A stretch of 8,146 nucleotides of DNA from Desulfobacteraceae bacterium (GCA_020349865.1 CP070700.1:4627963-4636108); one strand, 5' to 3'. Positions 1 to 7,677 are shown, counted from the first letter of the stretch. Notes: generated by a model from the sequence alone, not told the origin. Numbers and translations are program-made.

Positions 1-1
1 C

Positions 2-286
2 CCAACATACCCTATGACTTGCTGCGAGACCTCGTTTTAGGCTCGGTGGTGTATAGTACCTATGGTCAGCCGATATAGTTTTCCGGATATATAACCCTAT
101 ACCTCTACAATAATGACGCCACCGTTCTTTAGCAAGGTTTCTCCAGTGGTGTGGTATCGCTTCATCAAGTGTTAGGCAGGAGGAGCATTTTACCAGAAAA
201 GCGGATTCTCTTACTTGAGAGTAGCTCGAATCTACGTAGACGAAATGTAATCCAGGAGGTAAAGAAATAATCTTAACTGCGGACCA
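2..286 (-). pseudogene. Partial open frame off left edge, possible gene remnant
   Basis: After a TAA at 289-287, the minus strand stays open for 95 codons up to the window edge. There is no ATG, GTG or TTG in the frame and no ribosome binding site, so if this was a gene it has lost its start or is a fragment. The reading has a CSSC pair (frame residues 34-37) and an HYC further on (58-60). That could suggest a zinc ribbon, but the spacing and neighbours match no family I know. It is rich in Arg, Tyr and Ser towards the edge. The longest plus-strand frame over the same stretch is broken by stops. A transposase remnant is one possibility. A chance open frame is equally plausible. Confidence 0.2.
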
Positions 287-363
287 TTAGCGGTTTATCA
301 GACAATGCACCCCCAACGAGTTGGAAATGGAGAGGAATAGCAGGCTTAGGGATGTTTCGCTCC

Positions 364-395
364 AATCAACCCCCTTCGCCTGAAGCGGGTTGAAT
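364..395. other. Strong hairpin downstream of corA (terminator-like or REP-like)
   Basis: TCAACCC (366-372) pairs perfectly with GGGTTGA (387-393). A single C/C mismatch follows, then CTTC (374-377) pairs with GAAG (382-385) around a four-base GCCT loop. This gives 11 base pairs in 28 nt. It lies about 60 nt past the corA stop, where a terminator would be expected, but no T-run follows on either strand, so a classic intrinsic terminator is not supported. A dispersed palindromic (REP-type) repeat or an mRNA 3'-end stabiliser is also possible. Confidence 0.45.
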
Positions 396-454
396 AGACC
401 TTCCATTCACCCGGGCAACATGGATTGCACATCTAAGTCGCCTGGCTTGGACGG

Positions 455-1519
455 TCATAGCCACTTTTTTCGCTTAAAAGCCATCAACATTAACACACCC
501 AAAACGATGATCACTGCCCAAATCACAGGGTAGGCCCAGTGCCATTCCAGTTCGGGCATGTATTTGAAATTCATACCGTAAATACCTGCAATGAACGTTA
601 GCGGAATAAATATCGTCGCAATGATGGTCAGGACTTTCATAACCTCATTCATTTTGTTGCTCACGCTCGAAAGATACACATCCAGTGTCCCTGAAATCAT
701 ATCTCGAAACGTTTCGATGGTATCAATTACCTGAATCGTGTGATCATAAACATCCCTGAGATAAATAATCACACTATCTGAAATAAGGGCTGATTCCCCC
801 CGTTGAAGTGCATTTATCGCTTCACGCAGAGGCCATACGGACTTACGCAAAAAAATCATGTCTCTTTTTGTTCCTTGAATAACCTGAAGAGTATCAGGTG
901 TTGGATGAGACAATACTTCTTCTTGGAGAATTTCTATTTTTTCCCCATATTTCTCTAAGACGAGAAAATAATGGTCAACGACTGAATCAAGTAAGGCATA
1001 GGCTAAATAATCACATCCCATCTTTCTGATTCGTCCCTTTGCATTTTTGATGCGCACTCTGACCGGATTGAAAACATCACCTTCGCGTTCTTGAAACGAG
1101 ATAACAAAGTTTGGTCCTAAAATGAGACTCACCTGCTCTGACAGCAATTCGTTGTTAGCCTCATCATACGTCAGCATCCTTAGAATAATAAACAGCAAAT
1201 CATCAAAATCTTCTAATTTTGGCCGTTGGTCGGTGTGTACAATATCTTCGAGTAGCAGAGGATGGATGTTAAAGGCTTTACCAAATTCTTCAATGATTTT
1301 AACATCATGAATCCCGATGACATTTACCCATGTGACCGTGGGTTTTTCTTTAAAGGGAAGACACTCTTCAATCGATGCAACATCCCTCTCTTGAACCTGG
1401 GTTTCATCATAATCAATCATGGAAATCTTTACTTCTTCCACCTTTTTTTCACCAATATGGACGAGTGTTCCAGGGGCTAGTCCAGGCTTTTTCGAGGTCT
1501 TTCTAAATAGCTTTACCAT
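455..1519 (-). CDS. corA: Magnesium/cobalt transporter CorA
   Basis: Encodes a 354-residue CorA-family channel, which works as a homopentamer in the inner membrane and admits Mg2+ (and Co2+/Ni2+) down the membrane potential. The hallmark YGMN sits at residues 314-317, right after a hydrophobic helix (about 296-314). A second helix follows (about 328-347), and the chain ends in a basic tail (KRKKWL). The long N-terminal cytoplasmic domain is acidic and helical, with the family stretch EQVSLILGPNFVISFQEREG at 128-147 and the RDVYDHTIQVIDT stalk region at 255-267. Length is typical. The start is the ATG preceded by AGGAGG with a 6-nt spacer (1526-1531). The gene follows ftsH in the same direction after 138 nt; co-transcription is possible. 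No M-box riboswitch was recognised in the leader. Assignment to CorA is firm; the preferred metal is not decided by sequence. Confidence 0.97.
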   Translation of the reverse strand: MVKLFRKTSKKPGLAPGTLVHIGEKKVEEVKISMIDYDETQVQERDVASIEECLPFKEKPTVTWVNVIGIHDVKIIEEFGKAFNIHPLLLEDIVHTDQRPKLEDFDDLLFIILRMLTYDEANNELLSEQVSLILGPNFVISFQEREGDVFNPVRVRIKNAKGRIRKMGCDYLAYALLDSVVDHYFLVLEKYGEKIEILQEEVLSHPTPDTLQVIQGTKRDMIFLRKSVWPLREAINALQRGESALISDSVIIYLRDVYDHTIQVIDTIETFRDMISGTLDVYLSSVSNKMNEVMKVLTIIATIFIPLTFIAGIYGMNFKYMPELEWHWAYPVIWAVIIVLGVLMLMAFKRKKWL

Positions 1520-1657
1520 GGTTTTCCTCCTGTTAGAGAATTAACCCTTAAGAAGCCGTAACGATCAATAAACTGCCTGACCGGGAAAACCCATGCGACG
1601 TAATTGACACCGACCGCGGCTTCATCTTACGATTGCTTCTTCAATGCTCGGTAGAGA

Positions 1658-3478
1658 TTACGCTGCGGGCCTCTTTGAACTTTTCTCCATGAGGGCCTTC
1701 AGTTCTCTACCTTCAATTTTTTCTTTGTCGAGAAGTACTTCGGCACCTTTAACCAAGATGTCTTTTTTACCTGTCAGGATCTCGAGGGCCTTTTCATACT
1801 GCTCATTGATGATGTTTCTTACCTCATTATCAATCAATTCAGCCGTAGAGTCACTGTATTCCCCAGGCCCCTCCATGCTCATATCCAAAAAGGGAGACCT
1901 CTTCTCGCGTGCAAAATAGACCTTCCCCACCTTGCTGCTCATTCCGTATTCCTTGACCATACTCCTGGCAATGTCCGTGGCCTTGGAAAGATCATTATGG
2001 GCCCCGGTGGAGACATCTCCAAACATAAGCTCTTCTGACGCACGACCACCTAAGAGCGTGGCAATTTTATTCAAAAGTTCTGTTTTTGTCATAAGAAAAC
2101 GATCCTCTGTCGGTACCTGCATTGTGTAGCCCAGCGCCGCAATTCCACGGGGAATAATGGAGATTTTCTGAACGGGATCGGTTCCGGGTAAAGACAGGGC
2201 AACGATCGCATGTCCCAGTTCATGAGAGGCGACAATTTCGCGTTCATGTTTGTTGATCAGACGATTCTTTTTTTCGAGTCCTGCCATGACCCTTTCTACG
2301 GCCTCTTCAAATTCCGACATGCTCACCTGTTTCTTCTGTCTCCGAACCGCAAGAAGGGCTGCTTCATTCACCAGATTGGCAAGGTCGGCACCCACCATGC
2401 CAGGGGTCATGTTGGCCAGCGTTTCCACATCAAGATTTTTGACCGTCTTAACGTTCTTTAAATGAACTCTCAGGATTTCTTCTCTCCCTTTTTTATCGGG
2501 GCGGTCTACCAGGATGGTCCTGTCAAATCGGCCAGGCCTTAGCAGAGCGGGGTCGAGGATCTCCGGTCTGTTTGTGGCCGCCATTAATATCACCCCGATC
2601 TGTGGATCAAACCCGTCCATCTCAACAAGGAGCTGGTTGAGGGTCTGTTCTCGCTCATCATGTCCACCCATCGTACCGAAGCCACGCGCCTTTCCGAGAG
2701 CATCCAGCTCATCGATAAAGATGATGCAGGGTGCCTTCTGTTTCGCCTGAACAAAGAGGTCCCTTACCCGGGCTGCACCCAAGCCAACAAACATTTCGAC
2801 AAATTCCGATCCGCTCAGGCTGAAAAAGGGCACATGGCTTTCTCCGGCAACGGCCTTGGCCAGCAGGGTTTTACCCGTTCCGGGCGGTCCCACGAGCAAG
2901 ACACCCCGGGGCATCTTGCCGCCCAGTTCGGTAAATTTCGCAGGCTCTTTTAAAAACTCTATCACCTCCATTAATTCCTGTTTGGCTTCGTCTACCCCCG
3001 CCGCATCATCAAAGGTAACATTCAGTTCTTCCTCCATGTAGATTTTGGCCTTATTCTTTCCCAGCGTCATAAAGCCTGGTTGTTGACCCATCATCCGTTT
3101 CATAAAAAAATACCAGATGCCAATAAAGAGAAAGATAGGGAAAATCCAGGAAAAGAGATTTTTTAAAAAGGTGGACTCCACCTGCCCTTTAAAAGTCACG
3201 TTATGTTGTTCCAGAATCTTAGATATTTCCGGATCAACCCTCACAGTCTTAAATTTCTCTCCTTTGTCGTTTACTCCCTTATCTGGGTTCATCTTGCCTT
3301 GGATTTGCCCTGCGGTAATCGCCACCTCCGCTATCTTGTTTTCACGTAAGGCCTTCAAGAACTCACTGTACGGGATCGTGCGAACGGCGAGAGAGGTCGC
3401 AAGATAGTTTTGCAAAAGCAAAACTATCCAAATGCCCAATAAAACGTACCATATGGAAAATTTATGATGTTTTTCCAT
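1658..3478 (-). CDS. ftsH: ATP-dependent zinc metalloprotease FtsH
   Basis: Encodes a 606-residue membrane-anchored AAA+ protease, which forms hexamers that extract and degrade misfolded membrane and short-lived cytosolic proteins. Order of parts: first membrane helix (about 8-25), a small periplasmic domain, second helix (about 108-126), then the ATPase with Walker A GPPGTGKT (197-204), pore loop FVG (230-232), Walker B IIFIDE (252-257) and the second region of homology with arginine fingers R314 and R317. The M41 peptidase follows, with HELGH (419-423) and a likely third zinc ligand D496. HELGH replaces the common HEAGH; zinc ligands and catalytic Glu are kept. The start chosen is ATG 3478. 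An upstream in-frame TTG at 3493 would translate the Shine-Dalgarno AAAGGAGG itself, so it is rejected. The ATG lies only 4 nt after AGGAGG. From memory, the N-terminus and HELGH resemble accessory FtsH paralogues of stress-tolerance islands, so this may not be the sole housekeeping copy. corA lies downstream. Confidence 0.97.
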   Translation of the reverse strand: MEKHHKFSIWYVLLGIWIVLLLQNYLATSLAVRTIPYSEFLKALRENKIAEVAITAGQIQGKMNPDKGVNDKGEKFKTVRVDPEISKILEQHNVTFKGQVESTFLKNLFSWIFPIFLFIGIWYFFMKRMMGQQPGFMTLGKNKAKIYMEEELNVTFDDAAGVDEAKQELMEVIEFLKEPAKFTELGGKMPRGVLLVGPPGTGKTLLAKAVAGESHVPFFSLSGSEFVEMFVGLGAARVRDLFVQAKQKAPCIIFIDELDALGKARGFGTMGGHDEREQTLNQLLVEMDGFDPQIGVILMAATNRPEILDPALLRPGRFDRTILVDRPDKKGREEILRVHLKNVKTVKNLDVETLANMTPGMVGADLANLVNEAALLAVRRQKKQVSMSEFEEAVERVMAGLEKKNRLINKHEREIVASHELGHAIVALSLPGTDPVQKISIIPRGIAALGYTMQVPTEDRFLMTKTELLNKIATLLGGRASEELMFGDVSTGAHNDLSKATDIARSMVKEYGMSSKVGKVYFAREKRSPFLDMSMEGPGEYSDSTAELIDNEVRNIINEQYEKALEILTGKKDILVKGAEVLLDKEKIEGRELKALMEKSSKRPAA

Positions 3479-3497
3479 AGATCCTCCTTTCAAATAT

Positions 3498-3527
3498 CAA
3501 ATAGAAGAACGTTCGGGTTCTTTTCAA
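3498..3527 (-). promoter_or_regulatory. Possible ftsH promoter with inverted repeat in spacer
   Basis: On the minus strand TTGAAA (3527-3522) could be a -35 box. Eighteen bases later comes TATTTG (3503-3498), a poor -10 match. Almost the whole spacer plus one base is an inverted repeat, AAGAAC-6 nt-GTTCTT (3505-3522), with an inner palindrome GAACGTTC. Its position, about 27-44 nt before the ftsH ATG, suits a regulator binding site. A heat-shock-type (sigma-32) promoter starting from the same TTGAAA is conceivable, but the downstream element matches its consensus poorly. The repeat is directly visible; the promoter reading is weak. Confidence 0.3.
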
Positions 3528-3759
3528 TTTCCACAAATCAGTGTCGGGCCGAAAGGCTTGTTGTGAAAGAAAGGTGGGAAGCTTTTCCCCCGGAAATGAA
3601 CGGCTGGCCAGTCGCTTTCTGCACACCCTATGACGCAAACCGGACTGGAAAGTACTGTAACAGAAAACTGCTCGCTTGGCAAATAGGACACAAATGCCAC
3701 ACAAAAACCAAGCTATATACACATGGAAAGTCCGATGTTATTTAGTTCCTCTTACTATC
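3528..3759. other. Intergenic, no supported gene
   Basis: About 230 nt upstream of ftsH. Two overlapping frames of 86-93 codons exist on opposite strands. Neither has a ribosome binding site or a recognisable product, and the minus-strand one starts at GTG and runs through the ftsH start. I treat both as chance. The region probably belongs to the ftsH upstream control region. Confidence 0.4.
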
Positions 3760-3929
3760 TAGTGTCTGAACGAAAACTAGGAATTTTTTTCAAGACCAAG
3801 GAAGGCGAAAATTATAACCATAGGAATACATTTGAGTATTTCGAGGATTATAATTTGAGCATGACGCAGACCTGCCCGCCATATGGCAGGCGGGGATTGG
3901 AAAAAATAACAGTTTTCGGTCGGGCACTA
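3760..3929. mobile_element. MITE-like element with terminal inverted repeats
   Basis: The left end TAGTGTCTGAACGAAAACT (3760-3778) and the reverse complement of the right end, TAGTGCCCGACCGAAAACT (3911-3929), match at 16 of 19 bases. After a few bases both continue into a T-run (3784-3790 on the left; A-run 3901-3906 on the right). Both ends carry TA, so the element may be GTG...CAC flanked by a TA target duplication, as expected for IS630/Tc1-mariner-type mobilisation; that family link is inference. Inside, AAATTATAA (3809-3817) pairs with TTATAATTT (3848-3856), and AATAC (3825-3829) pairs with GTATT (3836-3840). A second palindrome lies at 3871-3894. At 170 bp there is no room for a transposase, so any movement must be in trans. 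The structure is visible; mobility is inferred. Confidence 0.6.
3871..3894. repeat. Overlapping GC-rich palindromes inside the MITE-like element
   Basis: CCTGCC (3871-3876) can pair with GGCAGG (3885-3890), or CCCGCC (3875-3880) with GGCGGG (3889-3894). The two hairpins exclude each other and share the perfect palindrome GCCATATGGC (3878-3887). The GC-rich block stands out sharply from AT-rich surroundings, so it may be a separate small repeat that landed in the element. Confidence 0.5.
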
Positions 3930-3967
3930 TCCAAGACATCCTTTATGGTTCTCTATACATTTGGATA
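3928..3967. repeat. Inverted repeat at right border of the MITE-like element
   Basis: TATCCAA (3928-3934) is the exact reverse complement of TTGGATA (3961-3967), with 26 nt between. The left arm overlaps the last two bases of the MITE-like element, so it could reflect the target site or a second degenerate repeat. No T-run follows. Confidence 0.3.
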
Positions 3968-4468
3968 ATCATAAGAACAAAGGGTTTGGTGCACATTGAA
4001 AGGAACGGTGGAAACACAAAAGGTTAGAATAACTCGAGGCGTGAATTCTCTCGCTTTCATATTATTGGCGCCAAACTATAGGGAGCGGTTAGCTCTTCTC
4101 TGAGCCTGTAAAGGCAGTACGGGGGCACCAAAAAGCCTCTATTCCCCATCATGCAAATATCTCGAGCAAAATTATTACTCAATGATTTACCGCTTCTTCG
4201 ATATCCGACGCCGAAACCTCGAAAATGCCGAATGATCAGGCAAGGGTTTGTGCAGAGAAAGCCCTAAAAACTTATTAAACGACATCCGGTCATTAATTTG
4301 ATTCTCAAGCTCAGGATCTGAAGAAGTGTGTTGTATTTATGCGTTGCATTCAGGAAATAACAAAAAAATATTCAGGTGTGATTCACTCTTTGAACCTTTT
4401 CTTTGGGGTCTATAGGGTTTTAAAATCCCAATTGAGAATTATCCCCAATCTAAATAACGGACCAGTCA
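3930..4468. other. Long intergenic region, no supported gene
   Basis: About 540 nt downstream of the exporter operon. No tRNA, rRNA or riboswitch was recognised. A 43-codon plus-strand frame (4104-4235) reads like protein near its end (MIYRFFDIRRRNLENAE) but has no ribosome binding site. A GGCGCC/GGTGCC pair (minus strand, about 4069-4129) could close a domain with small inner hairpins, such as GCCT-GTAA-AGGC read on the plus strand. Near the permease end, GGG/CCC and GGGG/CCCC segments (about 4403-4446) might form a weak terminator for the exporter operon, but no adjacent T-run supports it. Confidence 0.4.
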
Positions 4469-5584
4469 TCAAAGTGTTCTCTTGAAAGTTACGACGGCTA
4501 AAGTCATCATTACGCCTGTGAAGACTAAGAGAAAGAGGATATCCGTAAAAATGCTCCCCATATCAACACCTTTGAAAAGCAAGGCTTTCAGTGCATCAAC
4601 GGCATACGCTTCAGGGTTTATCTTTGCAAATGTTTTAAGCCATGGAGGAAAACTCGCTATCGGATAGATGGCACCGCTGGGGAAAAAAAGGATTACATTC
4701 AAAAACCCGCTCAATATACCAACAATCCTCGGATGATTAAACCTGCCAAGAATAACAAACATCAGACTCAGCAGGCTGAGAGTGGTAAGAACTATAACGA
4801 CTAATATGGAGACAAATTGTCCTATGCTTTTTGGAAACGGGATACCGGTCATAATCATGCTCACCACAAGTATTAAGGTAGCGATTATAGTTGTAATGAA
4901 CAACCCACTTATGATAAGCCCGCCCACAATGTCCCATTTGGAAAGGGGTGTAAGCAGATAGCTCTCATCCACACCCAAGAATCTGTCCATGACAAGATTA
5001 AATGCCCCTGTGGTCAATGTTCCCAAGAAAATGGCCATGATCACAACTCCAGGGACAAGAGACTGAAAATAATCTACTTTCTTGTACAGGTTCGAGTCTC
5101 TAAGGAATATCTCATCGGTCCTTTCTCTTATGGACACATAATCGGCATTGATTGACTTTAGGGCGCCAGCGACAGCGTTTCTTATGGCTTCGGAAGATAT
5201 GCCGTCCGTATTATCGAGAAAGAGCCCCACATTAGGTCTGCTTTTCAGCGCGACCTTCTTGCTGTAGTCAGAAGGTATAATAAGGGCCGCCTTGTATCTC
5301 CCCGCCCTGACCCCATCGATGGCATCTTTTTGGTTTTTGGTGGTAAGAACCTCAAAGGTCTTGGGGCCGGCCTCGATAGCCCGCAGGCTTTCCATGATAC
5401 TCCTGGAATGGGGGCCAGAATCCTGATTCAGAACAATAAGCGGAAGGGCCTGCAGTTTTCCCTGAAACGAATTTCCCAAAATCACAAGGTAAATGATGGG
5501 CATGAGGACGCTCATCGCAAGGGTAACAGGATTCCTCCTGAATTTCTTCAAGTCCCTATCTATCACTGCCAGCAGTCTTAGCAT
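4469..5584 (-). CDS. ABC-2 type transporter permease
   Basis: Encodes a 371-residue inner-membrane permease of the ABC-2 exporter superfamily (YhhJ/YbhR-like). The layout is characteristic: an amphipathic N-terminus and a first helix (about 21-38), a large periplasmic domain (about 40-172), then five helices near 175-198, 220-246, 255-280, 288-310 and 345-366. The family signature appears as FPSGAIYPIASFPPWL (300-315) and KINPEAYAVDALKALL (321-336). It would form the membrane channel, probably as a dimer, powered by the ATPase encoded just upstream; the adaptor suggests export beyond the inner membrane. The start is ATG 5584, 24 nt after the ATPase stop, with a weak GGAG about 9 nt before it. 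Many relatives come as two permeases in tandem; only one is present here. The substrate is not indicated by sequence; drugs, bile-type compounds or lipids are typical for the group. Confidence 0.93.
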   Translation of the reverse strand: MLRLLAVIDRDLKKFRRNPVTLAMSVLMPIIYLVILGNSFQGKLQALPLIVLNQDSGPHSRSIMESLRAIEAGPKTFEVLTTKNQKDAIDGVRAGRYKAALIIPSDYSKKVALKSRPNVGLFLDNTDGISSEAIRNAVAGALKSINADYVSIRERTDEIFLRDSNLYKKVDYFQSLVPGVVIMAIFLGTLTTGAFNLVMDRFLGVDESYLLTPLSKWDIVGGLIISGLFITTIIATLILVVSMIMTGIPFPKSIGQFVSILVVIVLTTLSLLSLMFVILGRFNHPRIVGILSGFLNVILFFPSGAIYPIASFPPWLKTFAKINPEAYAVDALKALLFKGVDMGSIFTDILFLLVFTGVMMTLAVVTFKRTL

Positions 5585-5608
5585 AAACTCTCACTCCAAA
5601 CAGCGTGT

Positions 5609-6616
5609 CTACCTTCCCCATTTACTTGGCACGCCAGCTCCGATCAGGAAACTGACCTTTCTGGCTTCTTCCTCCCTAATGGATTTCCCGGTATAATGTA
5701 TGAAGACATCCTCAAGGGACTGCTCTTGAACAGTGGCCGATAAAACTTTTCCCCCAAAAGACTTAACTTCCTCTAAAATTCCTGGCAGGTCTTGGGCACC
5801 CTTGTCAACATAGATCCTTATCGCCTTATCTTCAGCACTAACCTGGTGCACAAAGGGCAAGGTCTTTATCCTGCCCACCAGGTTTTCAGTAAGGTCTTGC
5901 ACTGTGATAGAAACGATGTCATTCCCAGGGATCTGTGCCTTAAGCCCTTCAGGGCCGCCCAGGGCTATTATCTTCCCCGAGTCGATGATTGCCACCCTCC
6001 TGCATAATGCCTCTGCCTCCTCCATATAATGGGTCGTAAGGAAAATCGTCATAGCCCCCCCTTCAATGAGTTCCCTTAAAAAATCAGAGACAACCCGCCT
6101 GGACTGAGGGTCCAGGCCAATGGATGGCTCATCTAAAAAGAGTATTTTGGGCCTGTGCACAAGCACCCTCGCAACCTCAAGCCTTCTTCTCATACCTCCC
6201 GAATACGTTGCGACAAGATCGTTTGCCCTCTCTGAAAGGCCAACCTTCTCGAGTAAGTCAATAATCCTTTCCCTCCTTTGTTTTGAAGGGATGCCATAGA
6301 ACCGTCCATAGATGTCCATATTCTCGAAGCCTGTGAGATCAAGATCACTGGTCATGGCCTGTGGAACCACCCCGATTTCTCGTCTCACCCCATCAGGATT
6401 CTTTACAACATCGCAGCACGCCACTCTCGCCTCTCCGCTTGTGGGTTTAACCAGTGTGGTAAGCATTCTGATAAGGGTCGTCTTCCCGGCTCCATTGGGT
6501 CCAAGGAATCCAAAGATTTCGCCCTCCGTCACATCAAAACTTACATTGTCTACAGCAACAATTGATCCGAATTTCTTTGTTATTCCAGAAACCTCAACGG
6601 CTTTTTCTTGGGTCAT
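5609..6616 (-). CDS. ABC transporter ATP-binding protein (DrrA/CcmA type)
   Basis: Encodes a 335-residue cytoplasmic ATPase that should drive the downstream permease. All nucleotide-binding motifs are intact: Walker A GPNGAGKTT (39-47), Q-loop Q86, signature YSGGMRRR (138-145; Tyr in place of the usual Leu, common in this subfamily), Walker B ILFLDEP (158-164) and switch His in TTHYMEEAE (H196). The C-terminal third is the DUF4162-like extension of drug-export ATPases, ending in the recognisable EQSLEDVFIHYTGKSIREEE (298-317), then about 18 extra residues. It has a single ATPase domain, unlike the double-domain YbhF/RbbA proteins that share this gene order. The start ATG overlaps the adaptor stop as ATGA, with GAGGG 6 nt before it (6623-6627) inside the adaptor gene, so translation is likely coupled. 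Confidence 0.95.
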   Translation of the reverse strand: MTQEKAVEVSGITKKFGSIVAVDNVSFDVTEGEIFGFLGPNGAGKTTLIRMLTTLVKPTSGEARVACCDVVKNPDGVRREIGVVPQAMTSDLDLTGFENMDIYGRFYGIPSKQRRERIIDLLEKVGLSERANDLVATYSGGMRRRLEVARVLVHRPKILFLDEPSIGLDPQSRRVVSDFLRELIEGGAMTIFLTTHYMEEAEALCRRVAIIDSGKIIALGGPEGLKAQIPGNDIVSITVQDLTENLVGRIKTLPFVHQVSAEDKAIRIYVDKGAQDLPGILEEVKSFGGKVLSATVQEQSLEDVFIHYTGKSIREEEARKVSFLIGAGVPSKWGR

Positions 6617-7659
6617 TTTGAACCCTCTTTCGGTATCTCCACTTCAACGGTCATTCCAGGTTTTAATATTCTGCCCTGATCCTCCAAAGCGATTTTAACC
6701 TTGAAAGTCTTTATATCCTGCCTTCCCCTTGCCACGTCCTTTTGCGTCGCAAAATCGGCATATCTTCCTATCTCCGAAACCCTTCCCCTAAGAATGTTTT
6801 CAGGAGACCCTTGCCTTCTAATCTTTACCTCGCTATTAAGGGTTATGAATCCAATCAGGGTCTCTTCTATGTCCACCCTCACATAAAGGTTTTGCAGATC
6901 AACAATTGTCAAAATTGTCGTGCCCGGGCTTGCCGCCTCACCCCTCTCCAAGGCCTTGAATACAACCGTCCCAGAGATCGGGCTTTTTATTATGGTTTCA
7001 GCAAGCTTAGCCCGACTAAATGACAAATTGGCCGTTGATTGCTTAAAGCTCGCCTTGGCCGAAGTGAGACGCCTTTCAGCCGTTTTTGATTCTGCTACTG
7101 CAGCATCCTTTTTTGAATGTGCGGCAGCGACCTTGGACTTTGAAGCTTTATAGTTTGCAACGGTCGTATCATGATTAGTGACGGCGATGTCTAATGATTG
7201 CTTTGAGATGATCCCCTGCTTGTATAGTGTACTTAATCTTTCCATCTCCCGCTTGGCTTCTTCCATCTGAGCTCGGGCTCTCTCCGTTTCTGCCTCTGCG
7301 TTTTTGATATCCGCTTCCGCACTCTTTATGTTCGCCTTTGATCCATCAACTGCTGACTCTGCCACGGTGACCTCGGCCTCGGCCTTCTCAAGGCCTGCCA
7401 CTGCCTGCTCCACCGATGCCCTGATGTCATCACTCTCAAGCTCGACGAGGGTATCGCCTTCCTTTACGGTATCCCCTTCTTTACAACATTCCTTAAAGAT
7501 CCTGCCTGATACCGTTGTAGAAATATTAACCTCAACACCTTCGACAATTCCAGTTGTCTGAATAGATTCAGATTTTTGGCCCCTTTTAAGGAGGATAACA
7601 ATGGCCACAATCGCCGCTATCAGAACAACGAGAGCAACAAGAATGAATCTCCTTTGCAT
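6613..7659 (-). CDS. HlyD family periplasmic adaptor (membrane fusion protein)
   Basis: Encodes a 348-residue membrane fusion protein that would link the ABC exporter to an outer-membrane channel. It starts with one membrane anchor (about 5-25, cytoplasmic N-terminus MQRR). Next come a first half-lipoyl/beta-barrel strand segment (about 36-76, with EGDTVKEGDTLVELES), a long alanine- and glutamate-rich coiled-coil hairpin (about 78-222), the second lipoyl half with the signature KSPISGTVVFKALERGE (225-241), and a beta-barrel domain ending KPGMTVEVEIP. Adjacent cysteines at 58-59 in the first lipoyl half are unusual for a periplasmic adaptor. The nearest named relatives are EmrA- and YbhG/YhiI-type proteins. 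No outer-membrane TolC gene is in the window, so one would be borrowed. The start ATG has GGAG 8 nt upstream. It is the first gene of the exporter operon. Confidence 0.95.
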   Translation of the reverse strand: MQRRFILVALVVLIAAIVAIVILLKRGQKSESIQTTGIVEGVEVNISTTVSGRIFKECCKEGDTVKEGDTLVELESDDIRASVEQAVAGLEKAEAEVTVAESAVDGSKANIKSAEADIKNAEAETERARAQMEEAKREMERLSTLYKQGIISKQSLDIAVTNHDTTVANYKASKSKVAAAHSKKDAAVAESKTAERRLTSAKASFKQSTANLSFSRAKLAETIIKSPISGTVVFKALERGEAASPGTTILTIVDLQNLYVRVDIEETLIGFITLNSEVKIRRQGSPENILRGRVSEIGRYADFATQKDVARGRQDIKTFKVKIALEDQGRILKPGMTVEVEIPKEGSK

Positions 7660-7677
7660 AGATCAATCTCCGTGAGA

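Larger units (their letters stand above)
1..454. other. Intergenic / unresolved left edge
   Basis: No gene here is supported by homology I can recognise. Several short frames on both strands read in a protein-like way but are broken by stops. Plus-strand frame 1 gives 25 sense codons from the edge and then TAG at about 76. A plus-strand frame ending TGA at about 390-392 gives about 37 codons. The minus strand has the longer open frame described separately. Such a patchwork fits a decayed mobile element or gene, but chance reading is not excluded. The strong hairpin at 364-395 is listed separately. Confidence 0.4.

Noticed and set aside
366..458. A 30-codon minus-strand frame whose ATG overlaps the corA stop as ATGA
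   Set aside because: No recognisable product, and its end lies inside the hairpin at 364-395. The overlap alone does not make a gene.
1520..1657. Mg2+-sensing M-box or other riboswitch in the corA leader
   Set aside because: The 138-nt gap shows only a long-range GAAGCCG/CGGCTTC pairing (1552-1558 with 1617-1623, 58 nt apart); no conserved riboswitch core was recognised.
3479..3493. Longer FtsH start at an in-frame TTG (adds MKGGS)
   Set aside because: The extra codons are the Shine-Dalgarno sequence itself; the ATG at 3478 follows it directly.
3462..3745. Opposing frames of 86 and 93 codons upstream of ftsH
   Set aside because: No ribosome binding sites or family features; one runs through the ftsH start. 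Judged chance.
4339..4485. A 48-codon plus-strand frame overlapping the permease 3' end
   Set aside because: No close ribosome binding site, no recognisable family, and antisense to the end of a sound gene.
6910..7440. Internal repetition in the adaptor gene as a DNA repeat array
   Set aside because: The Ala/Glu/Lys-rich pattern is the protein's coiled-coil periodicity; the DNA units are not true tandem copies.
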